Shown: piece by piece, positions 41,534 to 51,384 of the stretch
Layout: each line of letters starts with the position of its first letter
How positions within the stretch are numbered: the stretch's first letter is position 1
From: Acetivibrio cellulolyticus CD2
GTDB taxonomy: Bacteria > Bacillota > Clostridia > Acetivibrionales > Acetivibrionaceae
Assembly (NCBI RefSeq): GCF_000179595.2
Contig: NZ_JH556659.1
Location: 1,169,392-1,233,391, forward strand
Length of the DNA stretch: 64,000 bases
Reading direction: 5' to 3'
Notes under the pieces: generated by a model
What the model was told of the DNA's origin: nothing
Database searches by the model: none
What the model saw: only the letters and a program-made list of their open reading frames with translations
Made by a program: the position numbers and the translations under genes

Positions 41534-42592
41534 ATGGGTGAAAAATTATTGATGAAAGGTAATGAGGCAATTGCCGAAGCTGCACTTAGAGCAGGTTGCA
41601 GGCATTATTTCGGATATCCGATTACACCTCAGACTGAAGTTGCACATTATATGGCAAAGAAAATGCCTGCACTTGGTGGTACGTTTGTACAGGCAGAAAG
41701 TGAAATTGCTGCCATAAATATGGTTTACGGAGCAGCAAGCGCCGGAGTAAGAGTTATGACATCTTCTTCAAGCCCAGGAATAAGCTTGAAACAGGAAGGT
41801 ATTTCATACGCGGCTGGAGCAGAACTTCCGGCTGTTATAGTTAATATTGTAAGATGTGGTCCGGGGCTTGGTGGGATTTTACCTGCGCAATGTGACTATT
41901 TTCAAGCTGTTAAGGGCGGAGGTCATGGAGACTACAAATTAGTTGTTTTAGCGCCGTCTAGTGTTCAGGAATTATATGAGCTTACAGTTGAGTCTTTCAA
42001 TATAGCAGACAAATACAGACAGCTTGTAATGATTATGGGTGACGGTGTTTTGGGTCAAATGATGGAGGCTGTTGAATTTAAAGATCAGGAAAATGTTGAA
42101 AAGATCGATAAACCATGGGCAACTGTAGGAACAGGACTTAAGAGAGAACATAATACTGTCACTTCAATCTATATTCAGCCTGAAGTACTTGAAGATCACA
42201 ATAAGAAACTTCAAGCTAAGTACAAGGTTATTGAAGAAAACGAAGTAAGAGTTGAAAGTTATAACTGTGAAAATGCAGATATTATTGTTACCGCTTTTGG
42301 TACAACTGCAAGAATAGTTAAAAATGTTATTAAAATGGCTAAGAATGAAGGTATAAATGTTGGATTAATCAGACCTATTTCGCTTTGGCCATTCCCGGTA
42401 AAGGAATTTGAAAAGTATGCAGAAGTGCCGAAGGCTTTCCTGTCTGTTGAACTTAATGCCGGTCAAATGGTTGAAGATGTAAGACTCGCAGTAAATGGCA
42501 AAAGGCCGGTTTATTTCTATGGAAGAATGGGTGGAATGATTCCTACTCAGCAGGAAATTTTAGATCAGATAAAGCAAATATTAAATAAGTAA
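41534..42592 (+). CDS. 2-oxoacid:ferredoxin oxidoreductase, alpha subunit (VorB/KorA-like)
   Basis: The 352-residue protein has the pyrimidine-domain start KGNEAIAEAALRAGCRHYFGYPITPQTE and MTSSSSPGISLKQEGISYAAGAELP, then a transketolase C-terminal-like domain. With the beta subunit it oxidatively decarboxylates a 2-oxoacid to its acyl-CoA. Sequence class fits 3-methyl-2-oxobutanoate (VorB) or 2-oxoglutarate (KorA); I cannot decide by eye. The reverse direction, CO2 fixation onto acyl-CoA, is possible in anaerobes. Confidence 0.92.
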   Translation: MGEKLLMKGNEAIAEAALRAGCRHYFGYPITPQTEVAHYMAKKMPALGGTFVQAESEIAAINMVYGAASAGVRVMTSSSSPGISLKQEGISYAAGAELPAVIVNIVRCGPGLGGILPAQCDYFQAVKGGGHGDYKLVVLAPSSVQELYELTVESFNIADKYRQLVMIMGDGVLGQMMEAVEFKDQENVEKIDKPWATVGTGLKREHNTVTSIYIQPEVLEDHNKKLQAKYKVIEENEVRVESYNCENADIIVTAFGTTARIVKNVIKMAKNEGINVGLIRPISLWPFPVKEFEKYAEVPKAFLSVELNAGQMVEDVRLAVNGKRPVYFYGRMGGMIPTQQEILDQIKQILNK

Positions 42593-42606
42593 GAAGGGGA
42601 AGAAAA

Positions 42607-43353
42607 ATGGCTACTGTTTTTAAGAAACCACACGCTTTGATAGATAAATCAATGCACTATTGCCCTGGTTGTACTCATGGTATTGTACACAGGATTATAG
42701 CAGAAGTGTTGGATGAGTTGGAGATAGAGGGTAAGACTGTAGGTATTTCTCCTGTTGGATGTACCTATAACAATTACGAATACTTCAATTGCGATATGGT
42801 ACAGGCAGCACACGGAAGAGCTCCGGCTGTTGGTACTGGCGTCAAGAGGGCGAACCCTGATAATGTTGTATTTACTTATCAAGGTGATGGTGATTTGGCG
42901 GCAATTGGTACTGCTGAAATTGTGCATGCTGCTACAAGAGGCGAAAAAATAACTACAATATTTGTAAATAATGCTATTTATGGGATGACATCGGGTCAGA
43001 TGGCTCCTACAACACTTATAGATCAGGTTACAACAACTTCACCATTCGGAAGAAAACCTGAAATTCACGGTTTTCCGATAAAGGTTTGCGAGCTTTTATC
43101 TACTTTAGAAGGTGCAGTGTTTGTTGAAAGAGTATCATTACATGATGTTAAAAATATTATGAATGCCAAAAAAGCTATCAAAAAAGCATTTCAAGTACAG
43201 ATGGCTAACCTGGGTTTTGGAATAGTTGAAGTATTGTCCTCCTGTCCTACAAACTGGGGAATGCACCCAGTAGATGCTTTAGGATGGATTAAGGATAAAA
43301 TGGTTCCTTTTTATCCATTGGGTAATTTTAAAGGCAAGGACTTGGAGGTGTAA
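42607..43353 (+). CDS. 2-oxoacid:ferredoxin oxidoreductase, beta subunit (TPP-binding)
   Basis: The 248-residue protein binds thiamine diphosphate: HYCPGCTHGIVHR, GVKRANPDNVVFTYQGDGDLAAIGTAEIVHAA with the GDG metal motif, and NNAIYGMTSGQMAPTT. It forms the active site with the alpha subunit. It starts 15 bases after the alpha gene with GAAGGGGAAG upstream of the ATG. Confidence 0.93.
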   Translation: MATVFKKPHALIDKSMHYCPGCTHGIVHRIIAEVLDELEIEGKTVGISPVGCTYNNYEYFNCDMVQAAHGRAPAVGTGVKRANPDNVVFTYQGDGDLAAIGTAEIVHAATRGEKITTIFVNNAIYGMTSGQMAPTTLIDQVTTTSPFGRKPEIHGFPIKVCELLSTLEGAVFVERVSLHDVKNIMNAKKAIKKAFQVQMANLGFGIVEVLSSCPTNWGMHPVDALGWIKDKMVPFYPLGNFKGKDLEV

Positions 43354-43359
43354 TTTGAT

Positions 43360-43893
43360 ATGAATCATCAAGACGTTATAATAGCAGGATTTGGTGGTCA
43401 GGGTATTTTATCTGCCGGAAGGATTCTAGCATACGCAGGAATGCTTGAAAATAAAAATGTATCATGGCTCCCTTCCTATGGACCTGAAATGAGAGGTGGT
43501 ACTGCAAATTGCAGTGTAATTTTATCAGATGAAGCAGTGGGATCACCAATAATAAATTATGCTACATCACTTATTGTTATGAACGGTCCTTCTCTTGAAA
43601 AATTTGAAAGCATGGTAACCAGTGGAGGCGTTATTATTACAGACAGCTCACTTATAGAAAAAGTTCCTACTAGAAAAGATGTTAGTGTTCACTGTGTACC
43701 AGCTACAAAGACTGCTTTGGATATGGGGAATGGTACATTTGCTACTATAATCCTATTAGGTAAACTTATTGCAGCAACTAATATTATTTCAAAGGAATCG
43801 TTTGCTGAAGCTTTGAAAAAGACACTTCCAGCGAAAAAGCATTATTTGATACCTGAAGAAATAAAAGCATTGGAATATGGAATGGAGTTCTAG
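43360..43893 (+). CDS. 2-oxoacid:ferredoxin oxidoreductase, gamma subunit
   Basis: The 177-residue protein opens with DVIIAGFGGQGILSAGRILAYAGM and contains WLPSYGPEMRGGTANCSVILSD, typical of the gamma domain that closes over the CoA site. It ends the operon six bases after the beta gene. A terminator follows at 43941. Confidence 0.93.
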   Translation: MNHQDVIIAGFGGQGILSAGRILAYAGMLENKNVSWLPSYGPEMRGGTANCSVILSDEAVGSPIINYATSLIVMNGPSLEKFESMVTSGGVIITDSSLIEKVPTRKDVSVHCVPATKTALDMGNGTFATIILLGKLIAATNIISKESFAEALKKTLPAKKHYLIPEEIKALEYGMEF

Positions 43894-43940
43894 TTCCACG
43901 AACGTAAATTAATATAAAGTATATTGTCTTTGGACAGATA

Positions 43941-43999
43941 AAGTGCATTTTAGCATTACGAATGAGTTAAGATTTGTAATGTAGAATGCACTTATTATT
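43941..43999 (+). terminator. Hairpin terminator after the oxidoreductase operon
   Basis: AAGTGCATT-x-TAGCATTAC pairs with GTAATG-x-AGAATGCACTT (43976-43993), followed by ATTATTTTA. The stem is long and slightly interrupted. Confidence 0.7.
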
Positions 44000-44090
44000 T
44001 TATGAATTCCTCAAATTGACCACGTCAAAAATCGAAATTAATATGTTTTAGGCATCCTTTTTTTGGGAATAAAATGATTCAAGCATATGG

Positions 44091-44123
44091 AAAAGGGCTA
44101 CAACGATTAGTTGTAACCCTTTT
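44091..44123 (-). terminator. Terminator after glutamine synthetase
   Basis: AAAAGGG-C-TACAAC pairs with GTTGTA-A-CCCTTTT around GATTA. Read on the minus strand it lies 46 bases after the stop codon. Confidence 0.82.
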
Positions 44124-44168
44124 CAGTGTATAGGGGTTTATAAACATCTGTACATAAAGTGCAGACTA

Positions 44169-46283
44169 TTATACATTAAATAATAACTGCCCGTAAGTTG
44201 GGAATGGCCACATTTCTTCATCAACAATCATTTCAAGCTTGTCAGCCACTGCCCTCAACTCACTCATTTTTACAAATACAACATCCCTGTACATAGCAGC
44301 GTGATCGAATGTATCACCTGAGAAGTTTGCAGCATCTGAAGTAGCTTTTTCAAGGGAAGTTATATTCTTTTTAAATTGTGCCAAAAGTGTTGAGACTTCA
44401 GAGAGAAGTTCCGTTTGGGCGCTTATATCTACACTCAAACCTGTTGCCTGTATGGAAGCAATTGTACTTGCAATGTTTCCTGTGAAGTCAATAACAGCAG
44501 GTAATATCTGACGTTTTGCCATGTCAAGCATTGTAAGGGCTTCAATGTTAATTGATTTGATATATGTTTCAAGTATTATTTCATAACGTGAGTGAAGCTC
44601 AGTTCTATTTAATACGCCATGTTTTTCAAATACATTTAAGTTCTTTTCTTTAACCATTGCTTTTGTAGCTTCAACAGTTGAACTTATATTTGGAAGACCT
44701 CTTTTTTCAGCTTCTTTTACCCAGTCTTCTGAGTAGTTATTGCCATTGAAGATAATTCTCTTGTGATTTGATACTATTTCTTTCAACAAAAGCTGTACTT
44801 CAGCATTAAAGTCTTTAGCTTTTTCGAGGCGGTCTGCTATATCGCTTAGTACTTCAGCAACTATTGTATTTAATACAAAGTTAGGTCCTGAAATGGAACC
44901 TGAAGATGGAACCATTCTAAACTCAAACTTGTTGCCAGTAAATGCAAACGGAGAAGTTCTGTTTCTATCAGTTGCATCTTTTGGAAGTGTAGGAAGTGTA
45001 TTAACTCCTATTTTAAGATCTCCATTTTGAATGGAAGATTTTGCTCCGCCATTTTCTATCTGTTCAAGTATGTCTGTAAGTTGATCACCAAGGAAGATTG
45101 AAATGATAGCCGGTGGGGCTTCATTTGCTCCAAGACGGTGGTCGTTACCAGTATTTGCAGCAGAAACTCTAAGCATATCAGCATATTCATCTACTGCTTT
45201 TATAACAGCACACAAGAATACTAAGAACTGTGCATTTTCATGTGGTGTTTTTCCTGGATCAAGAAGGTTCTGACCGTCGTTTGTACTCATTGACCAGTTA
45301 TTGTGTTTTCCTGAGCCGTTAACTCCTGCAAATGGTTTTTCGTGCAACAGGCATACAAGTCCATGTCTTAACGCAACTTTCTTTAATGTATCCATGATTA
45401 TGTGGTTATGGTCAGTTGCAACGTTTGTTGTACCGAATATTGGCGCTAATTCATGCTGCGCAGGTGCAACCTCATTGTGTTTTGTCTTTGCAGATACCCC
45501 TAATTTCCAGAGTTCCTGATCTAACTCTTTCATGAAATTAGAAATTCTTTCTTTAAGCGTTCCAAAATAGTGGTCTTCCATTTCCTGACCTTTTGGAGGT
45601 TTTGCACCAAATAAAGTTCTTCCTGTATAAATTAAATCTTTACGCTGATCAAAAAGCTCCTTGTCTACAAGGAAGTATTCCTGTTCCGGTCCAACTGTTG
45701 TTATAACTCTTGTTGCAGTAGTATTTCCAAATACTCTCAACACACGAAGTGCCTGTGTTGATATTACTTCCATTGACCTTAACAGAGGTGTCTTTTTGTC
45801 CAATACTTCGCCTGTGTATGAACAGAATGCTGTAGGAATATACAAAGTATTGTCTTTAATAAATGCAGGTGATGTGCAGTCCCAAGCGGTATAACCTCTT
45901 GCTTCGAATGTTGCTCTAAGGCCTCCTGATGGGAATGATGAAGCGTCAGGTTCACCCTTAATAAGTTCTTTTTCTGAAAACTCCATAATTACTTTTCCAT
46001 CGTCTGTTGGAGAAATGAATGAATCATGTTTTTCAGCAGTGATCCCTGTCATTGGCTGAAACCAGTGAGTATAATGTGTTGCACCCTTTTCTATAGCCCA
46101 GTCCTTCATAGCGTTGGCAACAACCTCTGCTACTTGTGGAAGAAGTGGAGTACCTTCATCTATTGTTTTCTTTAAAGCCTTATAAGTTGGTTTAGGGAGA
46201 CGTTCCCTCATGGTTGCATCATTAAAAACGCTTGAACCAAATACTTCTGTCAAAGAATGTGTTTGTGACTCGAAGTTAGACAT
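44169..46283 (-). CDS. glnN: Glutamine synthetase type III
   Basis: GSIII makes glutamine from glutamate, ammonia and ATP. At 704 residues it has the large size of the GlnN class, twice that of GSI. Signatures are [48 protein letters not shown] and the Arg-rich [17 protein letters not shown]. The ATG at 46283 follows AAAGGGG; a frame open from 46301 precedes that site. The leader has a good promoter, a stable hairpin and a terminator-like hairpin, so it is probably regulated by attenuation. Confidence 0.95.
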   Translation of the reverse strand: MSNFESQTHSLTEVFGSSVFNDATMRERLPKPTYKALKKTIDEGTPLLPQVAEVVANAMKDWAIEKGATHYTHWFQPMTGITAEKHDSFISPTDDGKVIMEFSEKELIKGEPDASSFPSGGLRATFEARGYTAWDCTSPAFIKDNTLYIPTAFCSYTGEVLDKKTPLLRSMEVISTQALRVLRVFGNTTATRVITTVGPEQEYFLVDKELFDQRKDLIYTGRTLFGAKPPKGQEMEDHYFGTLKERISNFMKELDQELWKLGVSAKTKHNEVAPAQHELAPIFGTTNVATDHNHIIMDTLKKVALRHGLVCLLHEKPFAGVNGSGKHNNWSMSTNDGQNLLDPGKTPHENAQFLVFLCAVIKAVDEYADMLRVSAANTGNDHRLGANEAPPAIISIFLGDQLTDILEQIENGGAKSSIQNGDLKIGVNTLPTLPKDATDRNRTSPFAFTGNKFEFRMVPSSGSISGPNFVLNTIVAEVLSDIADRLEKAKDFNAEVQLLLKEIVSNHKRIIFNGNNYSEDWVKEAEKRGLPNISSTVEATKAMVKEKNLNVFEKHGVLNRTELHSRYEIILETYIKSINIEALTMLDMAKRQILPAVIDFTGNIASTIASIQATGLSVDISAQTELLSEVSTLLAQFKKNITSLEKATSDAANFSGDTFDHAAMYRDVVFVKMSELRAVADKLEMIVDEEMWPFPTYGQLLFNV

Positions 46284-46352
46284 TTTAAAATCCCCTTTCA
46301 ATATTATTAATATAAATTTTCAACTATGTTTTCGTGAAGTAAGTCATAATAA

Positions 46353-46385
46353 AAGAGCGTATCAAAAAAAATCTGAAACGCCCTT
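46353..46385 (-). terminator. Terminator-like hairpin in the glnN leader
   Basis: Minus strand: AAGGGCGT pairs with ACGCTCTT (one G-U), with TTTTATT following. It lies between the promoter and the gene, 70 bases ahead of the start codon, so it can act as an attenuator. Confidence 0.5.
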
Positions 46386-46407
46386 GTTTATCATATAATA
46401 CTTATAG

Positions 46408-46442
46408 ACTTTATAAAACACCACTGTTTGAACCTATAAAGT
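46408..46442 (-). promoter_or_regulatory. Stable hairpin in the glnN leader
   Basis: Minus strand: ACTTTATA pairs with TATAAAGT, and inside it AAACA pairs with TGTTT around GTGG. It precedes the terminator-like hairpin at 46353-46385. Confidence 0.5.
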
Positions 46443-46458
46443 TTAATGTATATCTTAT

Positions 46459-46487
46459 ATAATAATGTGTTTCTAAGAAAAATGCAA
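46459..46487 (-). promoter_or_regulatory. Candidate sigma-A promoter of glnN
   Basis: Minus strand: TTGCAT (46487-46482), a 17-base spacer and TATTAT (46464-46459). Confidence 0.62.
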
Positions 46488-46537
46488 GATACAATTTATA
46501 CAATTTCAAAAAAAATTTTTACATGATTTTGTTAATA

Positions 46538-46858
46538 TTAAACATGTGCATTATAGAGCTTTCTACTGGAGAGGTACTCAATTTCTTCTTCGGTGTAATT
46601 TTTAAACACGTGATCATGCATCGAATTTAGATCAAGCTCCCCTTCAATTTTATGAATATGGCCGTTCTCCGTTTTAATTGGCAGGCCTGTAAAGCCTGTA
46701 TAGTAGTGCGAATGTCCATTGTAGGATGAAATACCAAAGAAGGTATGAATATGGAATACTTCAATTCCTATCATGCTATCGGTAATTCCGGTTATTTTAT
46801 GTTTATGTCCACTAAAAGCTCTTGATTCAAATTTGTACTTATGCAAATGAGAGTTCAT
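46538..46858 (-). CDS. YmaF-family histidine-rich protein
   Basis: The 106-residue protein is rich in His-x-His pairs (HLHKYKF, GHKHKITG, FHIHTF, GHSHYYTG, GHIHKIEG), a repeated strand pattern typical of the YmaF family. The function of YmaF is unknown; the spaced histidines suggest metal binding. AAGGAGG lies upstream of the ATG. There is no signal peptide. It is monocistronic. Confidence 0.85.
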   Translation of the reverse strand: MNSHLHKYKFESRAFSGHKHKITGITDSMIGIEVFHIHTFFGISSYNGHSHYYTGFTGLPIKTENGHIHKIEGELDLNSMHDHVFKNYTEEEIEYLSSRKLYNAHV

Positions 46859-46944
46859 AAAAACCTCCTTTTAAAACGGCAAAGTAATATAAGGTATTTA
46901 TTATTTTGCACAAAAAGGTTTTTTTTATAAACCCAATTATTGTA

Positions 46945-48042
46945 TTAATTAATGTATATAAAATAAGATCCGTCAACCATTTTTGCTTTACCTGATAAGG
47001 TAGTGCTTTCAATTTCATATTTTTTTGTTATGGCATCTTTAGCATATCCTATGTAAGAGGTTAAAAGATCGCCTACACCTATGCTATGCTTTAAGTTTTT
47101 ATTAAGCGTATTTATTAGACCTGGAAGTTTATCAATATTGGATATTGTTCCATGCTGTTTTATAAAGGCATTAATGAATTTTAACTGGTTATTCTTTCTT
47201 TCAACATCACCTATTTGAATGTGTTCGTTTTTAGTATTATAGCCCTGTCTAAACCGTACAAAACCTTCAGCTTCTTTACCGTTCAACTGCTGCATGCCTT
47301 TTTTCAGATGGATCGAAAGGTCCTGGTATGGGTCATCATAGTTCATGTCATAGGGTACTTCCAGATCAACTCCACCAAACAGGTCAACCATCTCAACGAA
47401 GCCTTCCGGATTTATTTTAACATAATCGTCTACTTCTATACCGAATTTCTCTTTTATTACACCAGCAAGAAAATTCATTGAATATGGTTCAAATTTGCCT
47501 TTATATTTTAAGTATGGGCCTATGTTATGTGCACAATTTATTTTGTAAAAGCCCGGATTATCTGCTTTGCCATGAATTTCAAGGTAATGTCTTACTTTCT
47601 CGTTGTAGTCAATATGCAGGTCCCTGGGTATCATAATTAGCTTGAGTTTTTCGTTTTCCTTATCAATGCTTAAAATACCAATAGTATCATAAAGCCCGCT
47701 TAATTTATCAGAACCTACAAATAAGATATTTTTACTTCCTTTTGTTACAAGCTGCTCTGAATATAAATTTTCGTTTGTAAGCCCAGCAATGGAGTCATAA
47801 TCAATTTTACCCGGAGTTGAAATATTGGAAGGCTTCGGTATGTACTGGTCGTTTTTATCTGTGATATCAATGGGGTCAATAGTGGGCTGACTTTCAAATG
47901 TACTAAGTGCCTCCGTATTATCCTTGCCCAATAGGCCTAATTTACCGAGAGTGAATACTGAAACTGTTATCACAACAAAAACACTCAGCCATATAAAAAC
48001 ATTCTTTTTAAATCCGTTTTTAGAGCTTTTTTTCTTTCCCAT
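46945..48042 (-). CDS. LytR-CpsA-Psr (LCP) family protein
   Basis: LCP enzymes transfer lipid-linked glycopolymers such as teichoic acids to peptidoglycan. The 365-residue protein has a basic N-terminus, one membrane helix (VFIWLSVFVVITVSVFTLG) and an extracellular LCP domain with NILFVGSDK, DTIGILSID, KLIMIPRDLHIDY and the Arg-rich GFVRFRQGYN block that binds the polyprenyl phosphate. GAGGAGAAAAAC precedes the ATG. The acceptor polymer cannot be told here. Confidence 0.88.
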   Translation of the reverse strand: MGKKKSSKNGFKKNVFIWLSVFVVITVSVFTLGKLGLLGKDNTEALSTFESQPTIDPIDITDKNDQYIPKPSNISTPGKIDYDSIAGLTNENLYSEQLVTKGSKNILFVGSDKLSGLYDTIGILSIDKENEKLKLIMIPRDLHIDYNEKVRHYLEIHGKADNPGFYKINCAHNIGPYLKYKGKFEPYSMNFLAGVIKEKFGIEVDDYVKINPEGFVEMVDLFGGVDLEVPYDMNYDDPYQDLSIHLKKGMQQLNGKEAEGFVRFRQGYNTKNEHIQIGDVERKNNQLKFINAFIKQHGTISNIDKLPGLINTLNKNLKHSIGVGDLLTSYIGYAKDAITKKYEIESTTLSGKAKMVDGSYFIYIN

Positions 48043-48419
48043 GTTTTTCTCCTCTTAAATCCATCTTGAACTCAGTATTTTCTGAAAATTTTTATACATT
48101 GATATTTTAACATAAGAACACAGGGGTTCGGGCAAAAAAAGACAAAATTTAAGAAAAACTTAATCTATTCTATCTATTATTATATCGGAGTAATAAGATA
48201 TTGGTTTTATGAGTATATATTTAAAAAACTGGAATGATATACCTGTATTTTGCTTGTTGAGATGTTTATGATTTAGGCCAGATGAAAAAGGTGATTGCTA
48301 AGTGTTATGTTCATAGTTTATTACATACAAGCTATGTTGACATATAGATATTACAAAAGGCAGATGAAAAGTTCATCCGCCCTTTGAATATTGCAAAATG
48401 TTAAGAGAAAGCGATTGAG
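48043..48419. other. 377-base gap between the LCP gene and ilvE
   Basis: It holds the LCP ribosome site and an AT-rich upstream region on the right of that gene, and the ilvE terminator near 48359-48381. No further gene, repeat or RNA element is seen. Confidence 0.6.
48359..48381 (-). terminator. Terminator after ilvE
   Basis: Minus strand: GGCGGATGA pairs with TCATCTGCC around ACTTT, followed by TTTTG. Confidence 0.82.
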
Positions 48420-49487
48420 TTATATTTTAACAGTCCAACCAAATTTGTCTTCAAGCTTACCACTCTGAATTCCTGTTATTGCATCATAGATTTTAGATGA
48501 AAGCTCACCGATTTTACCGTTATTTATTTCTACTACATTTCCGTTCCAGTTGAGTTCTCCAATTGGGGAGATAACAGCAGCTGTACCGGTTCCAAATGCT
48601 TCTTCAAGGGTACCGTTTGCATGAGCATCGTAGATTTCCTGAATAGCTATCTTTCGTTCTGTAACTTTTACACCCATGGAATTGAGAAGTTCAATGGTGG
48701 ATGATCTTGTAATACCAGACAGAATACTACCTTCCAAAGAAGGTGTTATAACCTCTCCATTTATCTTGAAGAATACATTCATAGTACCAACTTCTTCAAC
48801 ATATTTTTTCTCAACGCCATCCAACCATAAAACCTGAGTATAGCCTTTTTCCTTGGCTTCCATCTGAGCTTTCAAACTGGAAGCATAGTTGCCGGGAGTT
48901 TTTGCAAAACCAATTCCGCCTTTTACTGCACGGACATAATTGCTCTCTACATAGATTTTTACAGGATTCAAGCCTTCTTTATAATAAGCACCAACAGGTG
49001 ATAGAATAATCATAAACTTATAGGTATGAGAAGGTCTAACCCCAAGATTTGGATCGGTTGCTATAATAAATGGACGTATATAAAGTGATGTTCCTTCTGC
49101 TTCAGGTATCCAGTCTTTATCAACGTTTACCAGTGCTTTAACTGCCTCAACAGCAAAATCAACATCAATTGAAGGTATACATAATCTGTCGTTTGAAATG
49201 TTTACTCTTTCCATGTTCTTTTTAGGCCTGAAAAGAAGTATTTCCCCATTAGAACCTTTGTATGCTTTTAAGCCTTCAAAAATGGCTTGACCATAGTGAA
49301 ATACCATACATGAAGGATCAAGACTAAGGGGAGCATAAGGAACGATCTTTGGATCGTGCCATCCCTTACCCTCAGTGTATTCCATTATAAACATGTGATC
49401 TGTAAAATATAATCCGAACCCTAAGTTGTTTTGATCAGGCTTTTGTTTAGGACTTTTCGTTTTTTCAATTACAATTTGGTTGGACAT
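48420..49487 (-). CDS. ilvE: Branched-chain amino acid aminotransferase
   Basis: IlvE is a PLP enzyme for the last step of Leu, Ile and Val synthesis. The 355-residue protein belongs to the longer (eukaryote-like) BCAT class: FHYGQAIFEGLKAYKG, RPFIIATDPNLGVRPS, GNYASSLKAQMEAKEKG with the PLP lysine, and EEVGTMNVFF. AAAGGGG precedes the ATG by ten bases. The leader has a small CCCCAT/ATGGGG hairpin (49555-49569) but no T-box. Confidence 0.94.
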   Translation of the reverse strand: MSNQIVIEKTKSPKQKPDQNNLGFGLYFTDHMFIMEYTEGKGWHDPKIVPYAPLSLDPSCMVFHYGQAIFEGLKAYKGSNGEILLFRPKKNMERVNISNDRLCIPSIDVDFAVEAVKALVNVDKDWIPEAEGTSLYIRPFIIATDPNLGVRPSHTYKFMIILSPVGAYYKEGLNPVKIYVESNYVRAVKGGIGFAKTPGNYASSLKAQMEAKEKGYTQVLWLDGVEKKYVEEVGTMNVFFKINGEVITPSLEGSILSGITRSSTIELLNSMGVKVTERKIAIQEIYDAHANGTLEEAFGTGTAAVISPIGELNWNGNVVEINNGKIGELSSKIYDAITGIQSGKLEDKFGWTVKI

Positions 49488-49911
49488 AGTGTATAAACCC
49501 CTTTCAAAATATATCTAAAAATTAAATTGGTAATAATTAGGTATTTAAAACACACCCCATAGCATGGGGCAAAAATCTTATATCTATTATGCAACTTTTT
49601 AGTTCAAAAATCCAGCTTTTTATTAAATTAGTTATAGAAAGTTTAACATAAAATATAAAATGTGTAATAAAGGATAAAATATTAGGAGTGAATTATATAA
49701 TAGAAAGATATGTTTTTTAACTATATGTGCTATTTGTATTGCTATGTTGTTACATTATTTGCTATTATTAATATGGTTGAGACTGTTTTTTCGCGGAAAG
49801 CATTTGGGCTTATCAATTCCTATTTTCGTGAGATAATATAACTAAAGCTATTGAACGCATTGCTTAATATAATTATCAATTATATGTTAAATATAAATTT
49901 GGGAGGAAAAT
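49488..49911. other. 424-base gap between ilvE and yqeG
   Basis: This is a divergent intergenic region. It contains the ilvE leader with a 6-bp GC hairpin (49555-49569) and AT-rich DNA. I see no gene, repeat copy or riboswitch, and no promoter strong enough to name. Confidence 0.6.
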
Positions 49912-50424
49912 ATGATAGAGAAGTTTTATCCAAGGCTCAAAATAGATAAAGTTCAGGATATAGAACTTAATATGCTTACAAAAAATAAAATAAAAGGACT
50001 TATCCTTGATATTGATAATACTCTTGTACCGGAACATGTGGCCGAGGCAGACAAGAATGCGGTGGAATGGATTGCAAAAGTAAAAAACGCCGGCTTTAAA
50101 GTTTGTATTGTTTCTAACGCTTCTGAAAAAAGAGTGGTTAAATTTAATGAAAAGCTGCAGGTAAATGCAATTCATAAAGCCTCAAAGCCTGGAAGCAGGG
50201 CATTTATGAAAGCTGCAAGGCTTATGGATATAAAAGCTGAAGAAACTGCTGTAATAGGTGATCAGATTTTTACCGATATATTTGGTGGAAACAGAGTAAA
50301 TATGTTTACAATACTTGTTAAACCTATTGACAAGAGGGAAGTCATTTATGTCAGGGCCAAAAGGATCGCAGAAAAGTATGTACTTGCAAAGCATGAAAAA
50401 TTATTATCAAAATCAAAAAGATAA
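49912..50424 (+). CDS. yqeG: YqeG-family HAD IIIA phosphatase
   Basis: The 170-residue protein is a HAD-type phosphatase: motif I GLILDIDNTLVPE, motif II CIVSNAS, and motif III/IV VIGDQIFTDIFGGNR. The family resembles phosphatidylglycerophosphate phosphatases (GEP4-like), so a role in phospholipid synthesis is possible but not shown for bacterial YqeG. It is followed 11 bases later by aroE, a neighbourhood common in clostridia. GGGAGG precedes the ATG. Confidence 0.9.
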   Translation: MIEKFYPRLKIDKVQDIELNMLTKNKIKGLILDIDNTLVPEHVAEADKNAVEWIAKVKNAGFKVCIVSNASEKRVVKFNEKLQVNAIHKASKPGSRAFMKAARLMDIKAEETAVIGDQIFTDIFGGNRVNMFTILVKPIDKREVIYVRAKRIAEKYVLAKHEKLLSKSKR

Positions 50425-50435
50425 AAGGAGGTATT

Positions 50436-51320
50436 ATGAATATTGATTCCAGCGTTACAGGTAAGACGAGACTTCTGGGCTTAATCGGAAATCCTGTTGA
50501 ACATTCTGTTTCACCTCAACTTCATAATTCACTGAGTTTGTTGTTAGGTTTAGATCTTTTGTATGTACCGTTAAAAGTGGATAAAGAGAATCTTGAGGTT
50601 GTAGTAAAAGCTCTAAAGGCTGTAGATTTTGTTGGTTTTAATGTAACCATACCGTATAAGCGGGACATTATGAAGTTTATTGATGATAATACCAAAGAAG
50701 CTATATTAATGGGATCGGTAAATACGGTAAAAAAAATAGAAGGCAGACTTTATGGGTATAATACCGATGGGGAAGGCTTCCTTAGAGCTTTTAAAGAGGC
50801 TGCAGGAACGGGATTTAAAGGTAAAAAGGTAGTCATGATAGGAGCAGGAGGAGCGGCAAGGCCAATTGCTGTGAAGATTGCGATGGATGGAGCTGAGAAA
50901 ATCAGCATTGTAAACCGAACAACTCAAAAATCCGTTGAACTGGCTGAGGTTGTGAATGAGAATGTAGCTGAAATTGTTCAGGTATACAATTTTGAAGACA
51001 AGACTTTAAAGATGGCGTTTGAAGAAAGTGATATAATTATAAATACTACATCAGTTGGAATGAGTCCGGATATTGATAAGTCGCCGATTGAAAATATTGA
51101 TTATTTCAGAAGTGGGCAGATAGTTTATGATATTGTATATAATCCCTCCAAAACAAAATTTCTTGCAGATGCGGAAAGCAGAGGATGTAAGGCAATTGGT
51201 GGTTTGGGAATGCTTTTTTATCAGGGCATAAATTCATATGAAATTTGGACAGGGGTAAAATTCTCTGAAAAAGACCTAAAAGATATTTACAAGTCTTTTA
51301 TTACAATCCTTAATAAATAA
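50436..51320 (+). CDS. aroE: Shikimate dehydrogenase
   Basis: AroE reduces 3-dehydroshikimate with NADPH. The 294-residue protein shows LLGLIGNPVEHSVSPQLHN, NVTIPYKRDIM with the catalytic Lys, NTDGEGF, MIGAGGAARPIA for the cofactor, NRTTQK and GLGMLFYQGI. AAAGGAGG lies upstream of the ATG. It shares a transcript with yqeG and is ended by a terminator before pilB. Confidence 0.95.
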   Translation: MNIDSSVTGKTRLLGLIGNPVEHSVSPQLHNSLSLLLGLDLLYVPLKVDKENLEVVVKALKAVDFVGFNVTIPYKRDIMKFIDDNTKEAILMGSVNTVKKIEGRLYGYNTDGEGFLRAFKEAAGTGFKGKKVVMIGAGGAARPIAVKIAMDGAEKISIVNRTTQKSVELAEVVNENVAEIVQVYNFEDKTLKMAFEESDIIINTTSVGMSPDIDKSPIENIDYFRSGQIVYDIVYNPSKTKFLADAESRGCKAIGGLGMLFYQGINSYEIWTGVKFSEKDLKDIYKSFITILNK

Positions 51321-51343
51321 ATTATATAGTAATTAGATTTAAG

Positions 51344-51384
51344 AACCCCTTTTGGATTCAAAAAAAATTCAAAGGGGGTTTTTA
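51344..51384 (+). terminator. Terminator after aroE
   Basis: AACCCCTTT (51344-51352) pairs with AAAGGGGGTT (51371-51380), followed by a T run. Confidence 0.85.

Noticed and set aside
49488-49600. T-box or other riboswitch before ilvE
   Set aside because: There is no GGGTGGNACCGCG sequence; only a short GC hairpin is present.
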